Position numbers and translations under genes: made by a program | Shown: positions 12,437 to 20,019 of the stretch, piece by piece | Numbering within the stretch: the stretch's first letter is position 1 | Layout of the letters: each line of letters starts with the position of its first letter | Source of the DNA: Dehalococcoidia bacterium | GTDB taxonomy: Bacteria > Chloroflexota > Dehalococcoidia > DSTF01 > WHTK01 | Length of the DNA: 42,929 nt | NCBI GenBank assembly: GCA_035574915.1 | Contig: DATLYJ010000063.1 | Coordinates: forward strand, 1 to 42,929 | Direction of reading: 5' to 3' | The notes under the pieces: model-generated | Database searches by the model: none | What the model was told of the DNA's origin: nothing | What the model saw: the letters and a program-made list of their open reading frames with translations, nothing else

Positions 12437-13645
12437 GTGGTAAGTCAGGACGTCATCGAGCAGGCCAAAGAGCACTTCGGCAGGCTGGTCGAAGAGCAGC
12501 TCGCCCGCGTCGAGCGCATGAAGCAGGCCGACGACTGGATTGACTTCGCGAAAGTCAGCCCGATCATCATCGGCGTCTGCGGCGGCGATGGCATCGGCCC
12601 TTACATCACCGGCGAAGCCCGGCGCGTCCTCGAGACGATCCTCGAGCCCGAGGTCAAGGCCGGCAAGGTCGAGTTCCGGACCATAGAGGGACTCACGATC
12701 GAAAACCGCGCCGCCCAGCTCAAGGCGATTCCCGACGACGTACTCGCCGAGCTCAAGAAATGCCACGTCATCCTCAAGGGCCCCACCACTACACCGCAGC
12801 AGGGTGACCCCTGGCCGAACATCGAGAGCGCGAACGTCGCGATGCGGCGCGAACTCGACCTCTTCGCCAACGTCCGCCCTGTGCGCGTCCCCGAGAAGGG
12901 CATCGACTGGATATTCTTCCGTGAGAACACCGAGGGCGCCTACATCCTCGGCAGCAAGGGCATCCGCGTCACCCCCGACCTCGGCTTCGACTTCACCGTC
13001 GCGACCGCGCAGGGCAGCGACCGCCTCATCCGCCTTGCCTTCGAGCACGCGCGCAAGACCGGCATGAACAAGGTCACCATCGTCACCAAGTCGAACATCA
13101 TCAAAGTGACCGACGGCATGTTCCTGGAGGTCGCGCGCCAGGTCGCGAAGGACTACCCGGACGTTCAGTGGGACGACTGGATCGTCGACATCACTTCGGC
13201 AAAGCTACTCGACCCCAAGCGGCAGACCGAATTCAAGGTGCTCGCGCTCCCCAACCTCTACGGCGACATCCTCACGGACGAGGCCGCCGAGTTGCAGGGC
13301 GGCGTCGGCACTGCCGGCAGCGCTAACATCGGGAAGCGCTACGCCATGTTCGAGGCGATCCACGGCAGCGCGCCGCGCATGGTCAAGGAGGGCCGGACCC
13401 AGTACGCTGACCCCAGCAGCGTCATACGCTGTGGCGCCATGATGCTGGACCACATCGGCTTCGCCGACCGCGGCCGCAAACTCGCGATGGCGCTGGAAAT
13501 CTGCGGCCAGTACGAGAAGAAGCTGGTCATGACCGGCCGCGACACCGGCGCAACGGGCACCGAATTCGCCAACTACATCCTCGAGACCATGCAGGACCCG
13601 GACCTCGAGTCCCGCTGGCGCAAAGCTGCCGGAGTGGCCGCATGA
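12437..13645 (+). CDS. icd: Isocitrate dehydrogenase (isocitrate/isopropylmalate dehydrogenase family)
   Basis: 402 aa. It oxidatively decarboxylates isocitrate to 2-oxoglutarate. GTG start, GAAGGGGGA upstream. Family signatures are GDGIGPYI near the N-terminus, the RENTEGAYILG stretch, KSNIIKVTDGMF, and NLYGDILTDEAAELQGGVGTAGSANIG carrying the metal-binding Asp residues. EAIHGSAPRMV is the cofactor-loop start. Isopropylmalate dehydrogenase is an alternative, but the length and the neighbouring aconitase, malate dehydrogenase and fumarase favour isocitrate. NAD versus NADP use was not decided. Confidence 0.88.
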   Translation: MVSQDVIEQAKEHFGRLVEEQLARVERMKQADDWIDFAKVSPIIIGVCGGDGIGPYITGEARRVLETILEPEVKAGKVEFRTIEGLTIENRAAQLKAIPDDVLAELKKCHVILKGPTTTPQQGDPWPNIESANVAMRRELDLFANVRPVRVPEKGIDWIFFRENTEGAYILGSKGIRVTPDLGFDFTVATAQGSDRLIRLAFEHARKTGMNKVTIVTKSNIIKVTDGMFLEVARQVAKDYPDVQWDDWIVDITSAKLLDPKRQTEFKVLALPNLYGDILTDEAAELQGGVGTAGSANIGKRYAMFEAIHGSAPRMVKEGRTQYADPSSVIRCGAMMLDHIGFADRGRKLAMALEICGQYEKKLVMTGRDTGATGTEFANYILETMQDPDLESRWRKAAGVAA

Positions 13646-13691
13646 CTCAAGGCGGACGGCAACAGCCCCTGGCCGGATAAGAAGAAGGGCC

Positions 13692-13949
13692 ATGATCAGC
13701 GAACAGGAGCTGAGGCGGAAGCTGGACGCGCTCAAGGATGAGCTTGACCGGGCCCGGCAGGCCACGTCCGACATCAAGGTCCGCGAGTCCCTCGGTGCCG
13801 CCGAGGCAATCGTCGAAGAACTCCGGTCAAGCGCGGGGTCTAGCGGGAAGAAGCACAACATCATGGAATGGTGGGGTGTTGGGGCCGAATTCTGGCGGAA
13901 GATGGATGTAGATGACTATGTCCGAAAGGAGAGAGACTCCTGGCGTTGA
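13692..13949 (+). CDS. Putative antitoxin partner of the downstream PIN toxin
   Basis: 85 aa of unrecognised family. The N-terminal half is a charged, probably helical segment (ELRRKLDALKDELDRARQ), then a Ser/Gly linker and HNIMEWWGVGAEFWRKMDVDDYVRKERDSW, a Trp-rich tail of the sort that could bind a toxin groove. ATG start after AGAAGAAGGG. Its stop TGA overlaps the TTG start of the PIN gene by 3 nt. The antitoxin role is inferred from size, order and coupling only. Confidence 0.55.
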   Translation: MISEQELRRKLDALKDELDRARQATSDIKVRESLGAAEAIVEELRSSAGSSGKKHNIMEWWGVGAEFWRKMDVDDYVRKERDSWR

Positions 13950-14383
13950 TTGACGAACTCGCCCAGGTGACGACAGTCGCGCTCGACACTAGCCCCATAA
14001 TTTACGCCTTTGAAGACCACCCACAGTTTGGTCCTGTTGTTCGACCTGTTTTCGAGGCAATCGGTAGGCAACAACTGCACGCAGTCGCATCGTCAATAAC
14101 ACTCGTGGAGGTTTTGACTGCCCCGCTCAGGGCGGGGAACACGGATCTGAGTTCGATCTACCGCGAGTTTCTGCTGGAAACGGATCGGGTGACTACGATG
14201 CCGGTCACGACAGAGATAGCCCAGAGAGCGGCCCAATTGAGAGCGACTTACGGTCTCAGGACGGCCGACGCGATTGTTGCGGCCACGGCGATGGTTGCCG
14301 GCTGTGACGCAGTCCTGACCAACGACGAAGATCTCAAGGCCCTGGAGTCCATCAAGGTAATCTACGTGAACGATTTCTCCTGA
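13946..14383 (+). CDS. PIN-domain toxin, VapC-like
   Basis: 145 aa. The PIN ribonuclease acidic residues are in place: Asp14 (LDTSPIIY), Glu55 (TLVEVLT), Asp108 (RTADAIVAAT), Asp127/Asp129 (TNDEDL). VapC-type toxins cut tRNA or rRNA in known systems; the target here is unknown. TTG start overlapping the upstream stop, with AAAGGAG 14 nt before. The malate dehydrogenase gene starts 13 nt after its stop, using the AAAGGAGA that lies right at the stop, so the pair is embedded in the TCA gene run. Confidence 0.85.
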   Translation: MIDELAQVTTVALDTSPIIYAFEDHPQFGPVVRPVFEAIGRQQLHAVASSITLVEVLTAPLRAGNTDLSSIYREFLLETDRVTTMPVTTEIAQRAAQLRATYGLRTADAIVAATAMVAGCDAVLTNDEDLKALESIKVIYVNDFS

Positions 14384-14396
14384 AAGGAGACCCGAG

Positions 14397-15335
14397 TTGA
14401 GCGCGCGCAAGAAAGTAACCATCGTCGGCGGCGGCCAGACCGGAGGCATGATGGCCTATCGCCTCGCAGAGAAAAACATCTGCGACATCGTCATTAAGGA
14501 CGTACCAGAGTTCGCCCAGCACCACGGCAAGGCGCTCGACATCCTCCAGGGCGCCTCCGTCGCCGGCTTCGAGACCTCGCTCATCGCCACGGACGACTGG
14601 GAACCCACCGCCGGCTCCGACGTCGTCGTGATCACGTCCGGGGCGCCGCGAAAGCCCGGCATGAGCCGCGAAGACCTCCTGCGCGGCAATGCCGAAGTAG
14701 TCGGCGAATACGCCGCCAGGAACGCCGCCAGGCTCAGCCCCAACGCCGTCCTCATCGTCTTCGCCAACCCCATGGACGTCATGTGCCACGTCGCCATGAA
14801 CGCCTCCGGCTTCCCGAGAGAGCGCGTCATCGGCCAGGGCGGCATGCTGGACAGCGAGCGCTTCCGCACCTTCCTCGCCATGGAGCTCGGCGTCTCCCAG
14901 CGCGATATCCATGCCTACGTCCTGGGCGGCCACACCGACACGACGATGGTGCCCATCGTCAGCCAGGCCCGCGCAGGCGGCATACCAGTCGAGTCCCTGA
15001 TCCCGCCGGACCGGCTCCAGGAGATCGTGAAGCGCACGATGAACGGCGGCGCCGAGCTCGTGGCCCTCTACAAGACCGGCTCCGCCTTCTTCGCGCCCGC
15101 GGTCGCCACCATCGCGATGGTCGAGGCCATCCTCCTGGACGAGAAGCGGCTCATGCCCTGCGCCGTGCAGCTCAAGGGCGAATACGGCGTCAACGGCACC
15201 TTCTGCGGCACCATAGTGAAGCTCGGCGCCGGCGGCGCGGAACAGGTCTACGAGGTGCCCGTCTCGCCCGACGAGAAAGAAAGGATCGTTGCGGCTGCCA
15301 ACGCGACCGCGGAGCTTGTTAAGGTGGTTTCCTAG
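14397..15335 (+). CDS. mdh: Malate dehydrogenase
   Basis: 312 aa NAD-dependent LDH/MDH-superfamily enzyme. Rossmann motif GGGQTGG near residue 10 and Asp of the second strand (IKDV) favour NAD. The active-site loop APRKPGMSRED supplies substrate Arg residues, NPMDVM follows, and the catalytic His is in GGHTDTTMVP. It starts at TTG with AAAGGAGA 7 nt upstream. The fumarase alpha gene follows after 36 nt, so malate oxidation and fumarate hydration are encoded together. Confidence 0.93.
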   Translation: MSARKKVTIVGGGQTGGMMAYRLAEKNICDIVIKDVPEFAQHHGKALDILQGASVAGFETSLIATDDWEPTAGSDVVVITSGAPRKPGMSREDLLRGNAEVVGEYAARNAARLSPNAVLIVFANPMDVMCHVAMNASGFPRERVIGQGGMLDSERFRTFLAMELGVSQRDIHAYVLGGHTDTTMVPIVSQARAGGIPVESLIPPDRLQEIVKRTMNGGAELVALYKTGSAFFAPAVATIAMVEAILLDEKRLMPCAVQLKGEYGVNGTFCGTIVKLGAGGAEQVYEVPVSPDEKERIVAAANATAELVKVVS

Positions 15336-15371
15336 GCCAACGTCCCCACCATCACTTCAGGAGAAGCCGAT

Positions 15372-16223
15372 ATGCCTGTACGAGAGATACACGTCGACAC
15401 CATCCGCGACAAGGTCGCAGAGCTCTGCATCGAAGCCACGCACAAGCTGCCGGAAGACGTCGAAGCCGGCCTCAGGCGCGCGGAGCAGACTGAAAAAGCG
15501 CCGCTCGCGAAGCAGATCATCGTCGAGCTGCTTGAGAATGCGGAGTTCGCGCGCACCAATCTCGTGCCGCTCTGCCAGGACACGGGCACCACGGTCGTGT
15601 TCGTCGACCTCGGCCAGGACGTGCACGTCGTCGGCGGCTCCCTCGAAGATGCCATCAACCAGGGAGTAGGCAAGGGCTACACGGAGGGCTACCTGCGCGC
15701 ATCCGTAGTCGCAAACCCGTTGACTACGCGGGAGAACACGAAGAACAACACCCCCGCCGTCATCCATTACGAGGTCGTCCCCGGCGACAGGCTCCATCTC
15801 AAGATCATGCCCAAGGGCGCCGGCTGCGAGAACATGAGCCGTTTCGCGAACTTCCTGCCGCGCGCCGGCAAGGACGCGATCGTCGAGTTCCTCTTGCGCA
15901 CGGTCGAAGAATCGGGCGGCAATCCCTGCCCGCCGCTAGTCATCGGCGTCGGCATCGGCGGCACGGCGGAGTACGCGATGGCGCTGGCCAAGAAGGCGGT
16001 CACGCGCGGCGTTGGCAATCCGAACCCCGACCCGGAGGTCGCCGCGCTCGAGCGCGAAATGCTGGAAAAGGTGAATGCCCTGGGCATTGGGCCGCAGGCG
16101 GTAGGAGGCACGAACACCGCGCTCACGGTGAACGTCCTCACCTACCCCACCCACATCGCCTCGCTGCCGGTCGGCATCAACATCCAGTGCCATAGCGCCC
16201 GCCTCAAAGAAGCGACCCTCTAG
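15372..16223 (+). CDS. Class I fumarate hydratase, alpha subunit
   Basis: 283 aa, the iron-sulfur subunit of the two-component fumarase. Three Cys in the right contexts would bind the [4Fe-4S] cluster: Cys68 (PLCQDTG), Cys152 (GAGCENMS) and Cys186 (PCPPLVIGVGIGG). The C-terminal GTNTALTVNV and HIASLPVGINIQCHSARL segments are typical. The sister family, L(+)-tartrate dehydratase alpha, is hard to exclude, but linkage to malate dehydrogenase supports fumarase. CAGGAG precedes the ATG. The beta subunit is at 17517, with three genes in between. Confidence 0.92.
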   Translation: MPVREIHVDTIRDKVAELCIEATHKLPEDVEAGLRRAEQTEKAPLAKQIIVELLENAEFARTNLVPLCQDTGTTVVFVDLGQDVHVVGGSLEDAINQGVGKGYTEGYLRASVVANPLTTRENTKNNTPAVIHYEVVPGDRLHLKIMPKGAGCENMSRFANFLPRAGKDAIVEFLLRTVEESGGNPCPPLVIGVGIGGTAEYAMALAKKAVTRGVGNPNPDPEVAALEREMLEKVNALGIGPQAVGGTNTALTVNVLTYPTHIASLPVGINIQCHSARLKEATL

Positions 16224-16232
16224 GAGGCCGCG

Positions 16233-16727
16233 ATGGTCGAGTCACGCATGGTCAGCGAGAGCCTCGCCGCTGCTCTGAATGAGCAGGTCGGCAGGGAATT
16301 CGCCGCCAGTCTGCGCTACACCAGCATCGCTTCCTATTTCGCGGCCCGCGAGCTCCACCTCCTCGCCAAGCTCTTCCGCGAGCAGGCGGACGAGGAGCGC
16401 GGGCATGCCCTCAAGCTCATCGAGTACCTGGAGCAGGCCGGCGCCCCCGTGCGCATCCCGGCCATCCCCGCGCCAGAGCACGACTTCGCGAGCGCCGTCG
16501 AGGCCGTACGCGCCGCGCTACAGTGGGAGCTGGAGGTCACGGGCCAGTTCAACCGCCTCATGGAGCAGGCCTCCAGGGAAAATGACTACCTGGCCCAGGA
16601 GTTCCTCGGCTGGTTCGTCACCGAGCAGCTGGAAGAGGTGGCGAAGATGCGGCGGCTCTATCAGGTCGTGAGCACGGCCCGCAACAACCTCCTCATGGTA
16701 GAGGCGTACCTGGTGCACGGGGAGTAA
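16233..16727 (+). CDS. Ferritin (non-haem, bacterial type)
   Basis: 164 aa four-helix iron-storage protein. Ferroxidase-type ligands appear as Glu in LNEQVGREF, the EQADEERGHALKLIEYLE segment with Glu and His, and WFVTEQLEEV in the fourth helix. No haem-binding Met can be assigned with confidence. AGGAGG lies 5 nt before the ATG and the gene starts 9 nt after fumarase alpha. Its position between subunit genes of an iron-sulfur enzyme suggests co-expression of iron storage with Fe-S enzyme production. Confidence 0.9.
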   Translation: MVESRMVSESLAAALNEQVGREFAASLRYTSIASYFAARELHLLAKLFREQADEERGHALKLIEYLEQAGAPVRIPAIPAPEHDFASAVEAVRAALQWELEVTGQFNRLMEQASRENDYLAQEFLGWFVTEQLEEVAKMRRLYQVVSTARNNLLMVEAYLVHGE

Positions 16728-16731
16728 GGCC

Positions 16732-17088
16732 ATGGCAGTGCGCACCAACTACCGCTACATCCCACCCCTGGACCCGGGGGCCGAAAAGGCTTGCCGACTC
16801 ACCAGGGACACAGCGGCCGCCCGCGCCGAGCCGCCTGATGTGTTCTTCGCGACCGCAACGAGACAGGAGGTGCTTCCGGACGGTTACGAGCTCCGGTTCT
16901 CGGCCGGCCCCGGCATCGCCGAGCGAATCGACACCTTCATTAGTGAGGAGCAGGAGTGCTGTCCCTTCTTCGCCTTCGAGCGCTGGCGGGAAGACGGCGA
17001 CGAGGTCCTGCGCATTCTCCGTATCGACGACGACCCGGAGACGCCCGAGTCGCTTCCGGAAACCGTACTGCGTCCGAGGGGGGACTGA
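16732..17088 (+). CDS. Small protein with a conserved EEQECCPFFAFE motif, function unknown
   Basis: 118 aa. The middle reads as an alpha/beta unit with GYELRFSAGPG, then ERIDTFISEEQECCPFFAFE followed by a short beta-rich end. The Cys-Cys-Pro-Phe-Phe motif recurs in small uncharacterised bacterial proteins, sometimes near metal-related genes. That is recollection, not a search result. It starts 4 nt after the ferritin stop and ends one base before the cupin start, so the three are one transcript. A metal or redox role is inference. Confidence 0.7.
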   Translation: MAVRTNYRYIPPLDPGAEKACRLTRDTAAARAEPPDVFFATATRQEVLPDGYELRFSAGPGIAERIDTFISEEQECCPFFAFERWREDGDEVLRILRIDDDPETPESLPETVLRPRGD

Positions 17089-17089
17089 T

Positions 17090-17494
17090 ATGGCAGAGAT
17101 GCGGGTCGTCCGGCCCCACGAGCGCGACCGCAGCACCGCCCAGACCCCCGGCATGGACCGCGCCGAGGGTGTCGGCGCCTGCACCGTTGGCGCTTCTAGC
17201 ATCTGGGCCGGCCACGTCACGGTTGGCCCGGGCGTGAAGTCCGGCGCCCATCACCACGGGGAGACCGAGAGCGCGATCTACATCATCAGTGGCCGCGCCC
17301 GCTTTCGCTACGGCGACCACCTCGAGCACACGATCGAGGCGAACGCCGGCGACTTCATCTATGTCCCACCCTACATCGTCCACCAGGAGATCAACGCGAG
17401 CGACGACGAACCCGTCGAGATGATCGTCACCCGCGGCTCCCAGGAGAACATCGTCGTCAACGTCGATATCCCTGAAGCGAAGGGGCCGTCCTGA
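17090..17494 (+). CDS. Cupin-domain protein
   Basis: 134 aa. It has a single cupin barrel with motif 1 around GAHHHGETESAIYIISG (His cluster and Glu for metal) and motif 2 around NAGDFIYVPPYIVHQEIN. The ATG at 17090 is chosen because it follows the previous stop by one base with CGAGGGGGG upstream; the frame is open further back but overlaps the preceding gene. The substrate is unknown. It is co-transcribed with ferritin and the Cys-Cys protein and precedes the fumarase beta gene by 22 nt. Confidence 0.82.
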   Translation: MAEMRVVRPHERDRSTAQTPGMDRAEGVGACTVGASSIWAGHVTVGPGVKSGAHHHGETESAIYIISGRARFRYGDHLEHTIEANAGDFIYVPPYIVHQEINASDDEPVEMIVTRGSQENIVVNVDIPEAKGPS

Positions 17495-17516
17495 GCCTAG
17501 TCCAAGGAGTCTGAAC

Positions 17517-18143
17517 ATGGCAGTCGAGCGCATAAGCGATATGGAGGTCCTCCTCCGGCCTCCGTTCACTGACGAAGACGTCGAACAGCTGAAAATCGGG
17601 GACCACGTGCGCATAACCGGCACCATCTACACGGCGCGCGACGCTGCCCACAAGCGCATGGTCGATACGCTCGACGCCGGCGGCCAGCTGCCCATCGACA
17701 TCAAGGGCCAGCTCATCTACTACGTCGGCCCCACGCCCGCGAGGCCCGGTCGCGTCGTCGGTTCCGTCGGCCCGACCACCTCGATGCGCATGGACCCCTT
17801 CACGCCTCGCTTGCTGGCCGAAGGCATGAAGATCTGCATGGGCAAGGGCAACCGCGGGCCTGAGGTCCAGGAGGCCCTGAAGAAATACAAGGGGTGCTAC
17901 CTGATGGCCGTCGGCGGCGCTGGCGCCATGCTCTCCCAGTACGTCAAGAAGGTCGAAGTCGTCGCCTACGAGGACCTGGGCACCGAGTCCATCAAGCGCA
18001 TGGAGGTCGAGAACTTCCCCGCCGTGGTCATGGACGACTGCTACGGCCGCGACCTCCTGATGGAAGGCCGCAAGAGCTGGCGTGACCTCTCGAAGCTCGG
18101 CTCTTACAAGCCCAGCGAGAAGATCGTCATCGCCGCCGGGTAA
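17517..18143 (+). CDS. Class I fumarate hydratase, beta subunit
   Basis: 208 aa. It partners the alpha subunit to form the heteromeric fumarase. TARDAAHKRM carries the conserved Thr-Ala-Arg-Asp-Ala-Ala-His signature, GPTTSMRMDPFTP and MGKGNRGPEV contribute the substrate pocket, and GAGAMLSQYV and FPAVVMDDCYGRDLL complete the swivel fold. ATG after CAAGGAG. It is separated from alpha by the ferritin/Cys-Cys/cupin genes, whereas the two subunits are usually adjacent. Confidence 0.92.
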   Translation: MAVERISDMEVLLRPPFTDEDVEQLKIGDHVRITGTIYTARDAAHKRMVDTLDAGGQLPIDIKGQLIYYVGPTPARPGRVVGSVGPTTSMRMDPFTPRLLAEGMKICMGKGNRGPEVQEALKKYKGCYLMAVGGAGAMLSQYVKKVEVVAYEDLGTESIKRMEVENFPAVVMDDCYGRDLLMEGRKSWRDLSKLGSYKPSEKIVIAAG

Positions 18144-18303
18144 CCGGGCGCCGCTCGTCTCGCCTCAGGTCAGGCCGCACCTCAGCAGCCAGCCCGGCTC
18201 GTCACTGCGCCCTGCGAGCTCGTGCCGGACTCGCATCGCGTCAACAAGGCAGGCTGGTTCTGCCCGGCATCGGACCCCTTTCATCGCGGCTCTCCAGCCG
18301 CGG

Positions 18304-18309
18304 TATGAT
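18304..18309 (+). promoter_or_regulatory. Probable -10 of the DUF433/DUF5615 gene
   Basis: TATGAT lies 29 nt before the ATG at 18339. No convincing -35 is seen. The 195-nt gap after fumarase beta has no other recognisable element. Confidence 0.35.
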
Positions 18310-18338
18310 CGATGCCAGGAGTCTGAGGTCTAAGCCCT

Positions 18339-18954
18339 ATGGCCAGGGAACATCCAGGCTACAAAGAACGGATTGTGACGGATCCCAGAGTCATGGTCGG
18401 GAAGCCCGTCGTCAGGGGGACGCGCATTCCTGTCGAGGCCGTACTCGCCCACCTGGCAGACAACCCGGACCTCGATGACCTCTTCCAGGCTTATCCGCGA
18501 CTGACGAAGGAAGACGTCAAGGCCTACCTCGCTTTCGCCAGCGAGCGAGTGAGAGGGACTCCAGTCCGCGGTCCCGTGAGGTTCCTGCTGGACGAGAGCG
18601 TAGATGCCCGTCTCGCATACACCCTCAGAACCCACTCTCACGAAGCAACCGTGGTCGGAGTCGACCATCCGAACTCCATTACAGACGAAGACGTCCTCGC
18701 CATCGCCCGGCGCGAGGGCCGGATCCTCATCACCAACGATCGCGACTTCGGCGAGCTCGTCTTCAAGCAAGGCCGCCTGCACGCCTGCACGCAGGAGTAC
18801 CCTACTTCCGTCTCACCACCCGGGTCTTTCGACAAGTGGAGCAGGGCTACTTGATGTCCTCGGGCGCTACGGCGACAAAATCGAGGACTTCGTAGTAATC
18901 ACCGACCATCGAATACGCGTGCGACGGCAGACGGGCTCTCCTCATAGAGATTGA
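18339..18954 (+). pseudogene. Broken DUF433 antitoxin / DUF5615 PIN-like toxin fusion
   Basis: The open frame 18339-18854 encodes 171 aa: a DUF433-type antitoxin (about 1-75, with VMVGKPVVRGTRIPVEAVL) running in frame into a DUF5615 toxin (RFLLDESVDARLAYTLR, ILITNDRDFGELVF). An internal GTG at 18576 may be the original toxin start. After RLHA the frame is lost at an exact 8-bp tandem duplication, CTGCACGC at 18777-18784 and 18785-18792. Removing one copy restores HAGVPYFRLTTRVFRQVEQ, the expected continuation. The last part, LLDVLGRYGDKIEDFVVITD, is in the third frame (stop 18952-18954), so a second lesion, apparently one lost base near 18845, is needed. The toxin is probably inactive. Confidence 0.85.
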
Positions 18955-18996
18955 CTCACGCCTGCCCCGCGAGTCCGGCCCGGCGGGTCGAGCGGC

Positions 18997-20019
18997 CTAC
19001 GCGATCCCCAGCTCGGCCTTCACCCGCCGCACCGCCTCGATCATCACGCGGATCTTCGCCGCCGCTTCCTCCCAGGTGCGCGTCTTCAGCCCGCAGTCCG
19101 GGTCGACGTAGATCTTCTCCGGCGGCAGGACCTCCAGGGCGAGCTTGATGCCCCTTACGACCTCCTCCACCGTCTCCACTCTGTGCGTGTGCACGTCGAG
19201 CACGCCAAGGCCCAACTCGGCGTTGAACCCCTTGCGCTTCATTATGTCGATGAGGTCGTAGCCCGAGTTCGCCATTTCCAGGTCGAACTGGTCAACCGGC
19301 ATCTTGATCAGCTCGTCATACGCCGGGGCGAAGTCGCCGTAGCAAATGTGCGTGATGGTCTTCGCCTTGAGGTTCTTCGTAACGACCCCCATCGCCTCAT
19401 TCGCCAGGGCGATGTCTTCGAAGCGCGTCGAAACCGCAGGCTCGTCGATCTGGATATACTGCGCCCCGGCCGCATCGAGCGCCTCAGCCTCCTGGCGGAT
19501 CACCTCTGCCATCGCCATCACGGCCTCGCGGCGGCTCGGGTAGTACTCGTCGAAGGACCACTCGACCATGGTGTAAGGGCCCGTGAGCATGCCCTTCACC
19601 GGCTTGGAGGTCAGTGACTGCGCGTACTTCCACATGTCGACCGTCACCGGCTTCTCCCAGCGCAGCGCGCCGTCGATCACCGGCTTGTGGTAGTAGCGGT
19701 TGCCGTAGGAGCGCACGAGGCCCCCGATGTGCATGGACGGGAACTCCTCCGCGAAGTACGCGACCATGTCGCCGCGCTCCATCTCGCCGTGCACCAGGAT
19801 GTCGAGCCCAAGCTCCTCCTGCAGCTCGATGACCTCTTTCGTGGCCTGCAGCGTCAGGCGCTCCAGCTCCGCTTTGTCCAGCCGTCCCGCGGCGTACTCG
19901 TTGCGGGCCTTCTGGAGGTAGTCGGGCTTGCCAAACGAGCCTACGCTCGTGGTCAGGAGTCCCGTCCTGGCCCGCTGCGTGGCCTCCGGCGCCGGTTGCC
20001 TGTTCGCGGTTGTCGTCAT
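18997..20019 (-). CDS. Core-MetE-type methionine synthase (zinc-dependent methyltransferase domain)
   Basis: 340 aa, corresponding only to the C-terminal catalytic half of cobalamin-independent methionine synthase. All four zinc ligands are visible: His224 and Cys226 (THICYGDF), Glu248 (DLEMANSG), Cys309 (DPDCGLKTR). The homocysteine pocket is kept in TTSVGSF (Ser28) and IDEPA (Asp192). Short core-MetE proteins of this kind, described from Dehalococcoides and archaea, take the methyl group from a methylated corrinoid protein rather than folate. Use of such a donor here is inference. The start ATG overlaps the stop of the upstream paralogue (ATGA, 20016-20019), so the two are translationally coupled. 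Confidence 0.88.
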   Translation of the reverse strand: MTTTANRQPAPEATQRARTGLLTTSVGSFGKPDYLQKARNEYAAGRLDKAELERLTLQATKEVIELQEELGLDILVHGEMERGDMVAYFAEEFPSMHIGGLVRSYGNRYYHKPVIDGALRWEKPVTVDMWKYAQSLTSKPVKGMLTGPYTMVEWSFDEYYPSRREAVMAMAEVIRQEAEALDAAGAQYIQIDEPAVSTRFEDIALANEAMGVVTKNLKAKTITHICYGDFAPAYDELIKMPVDQFDLEMANSGYDLIDIMKRKGFNAELGLGVLDVHTHRVETVEEVVRGIKLALEVLPPEKIYVDPDCGLKTRTWEEAAAKIRVMIEAVRRVKAELGIA

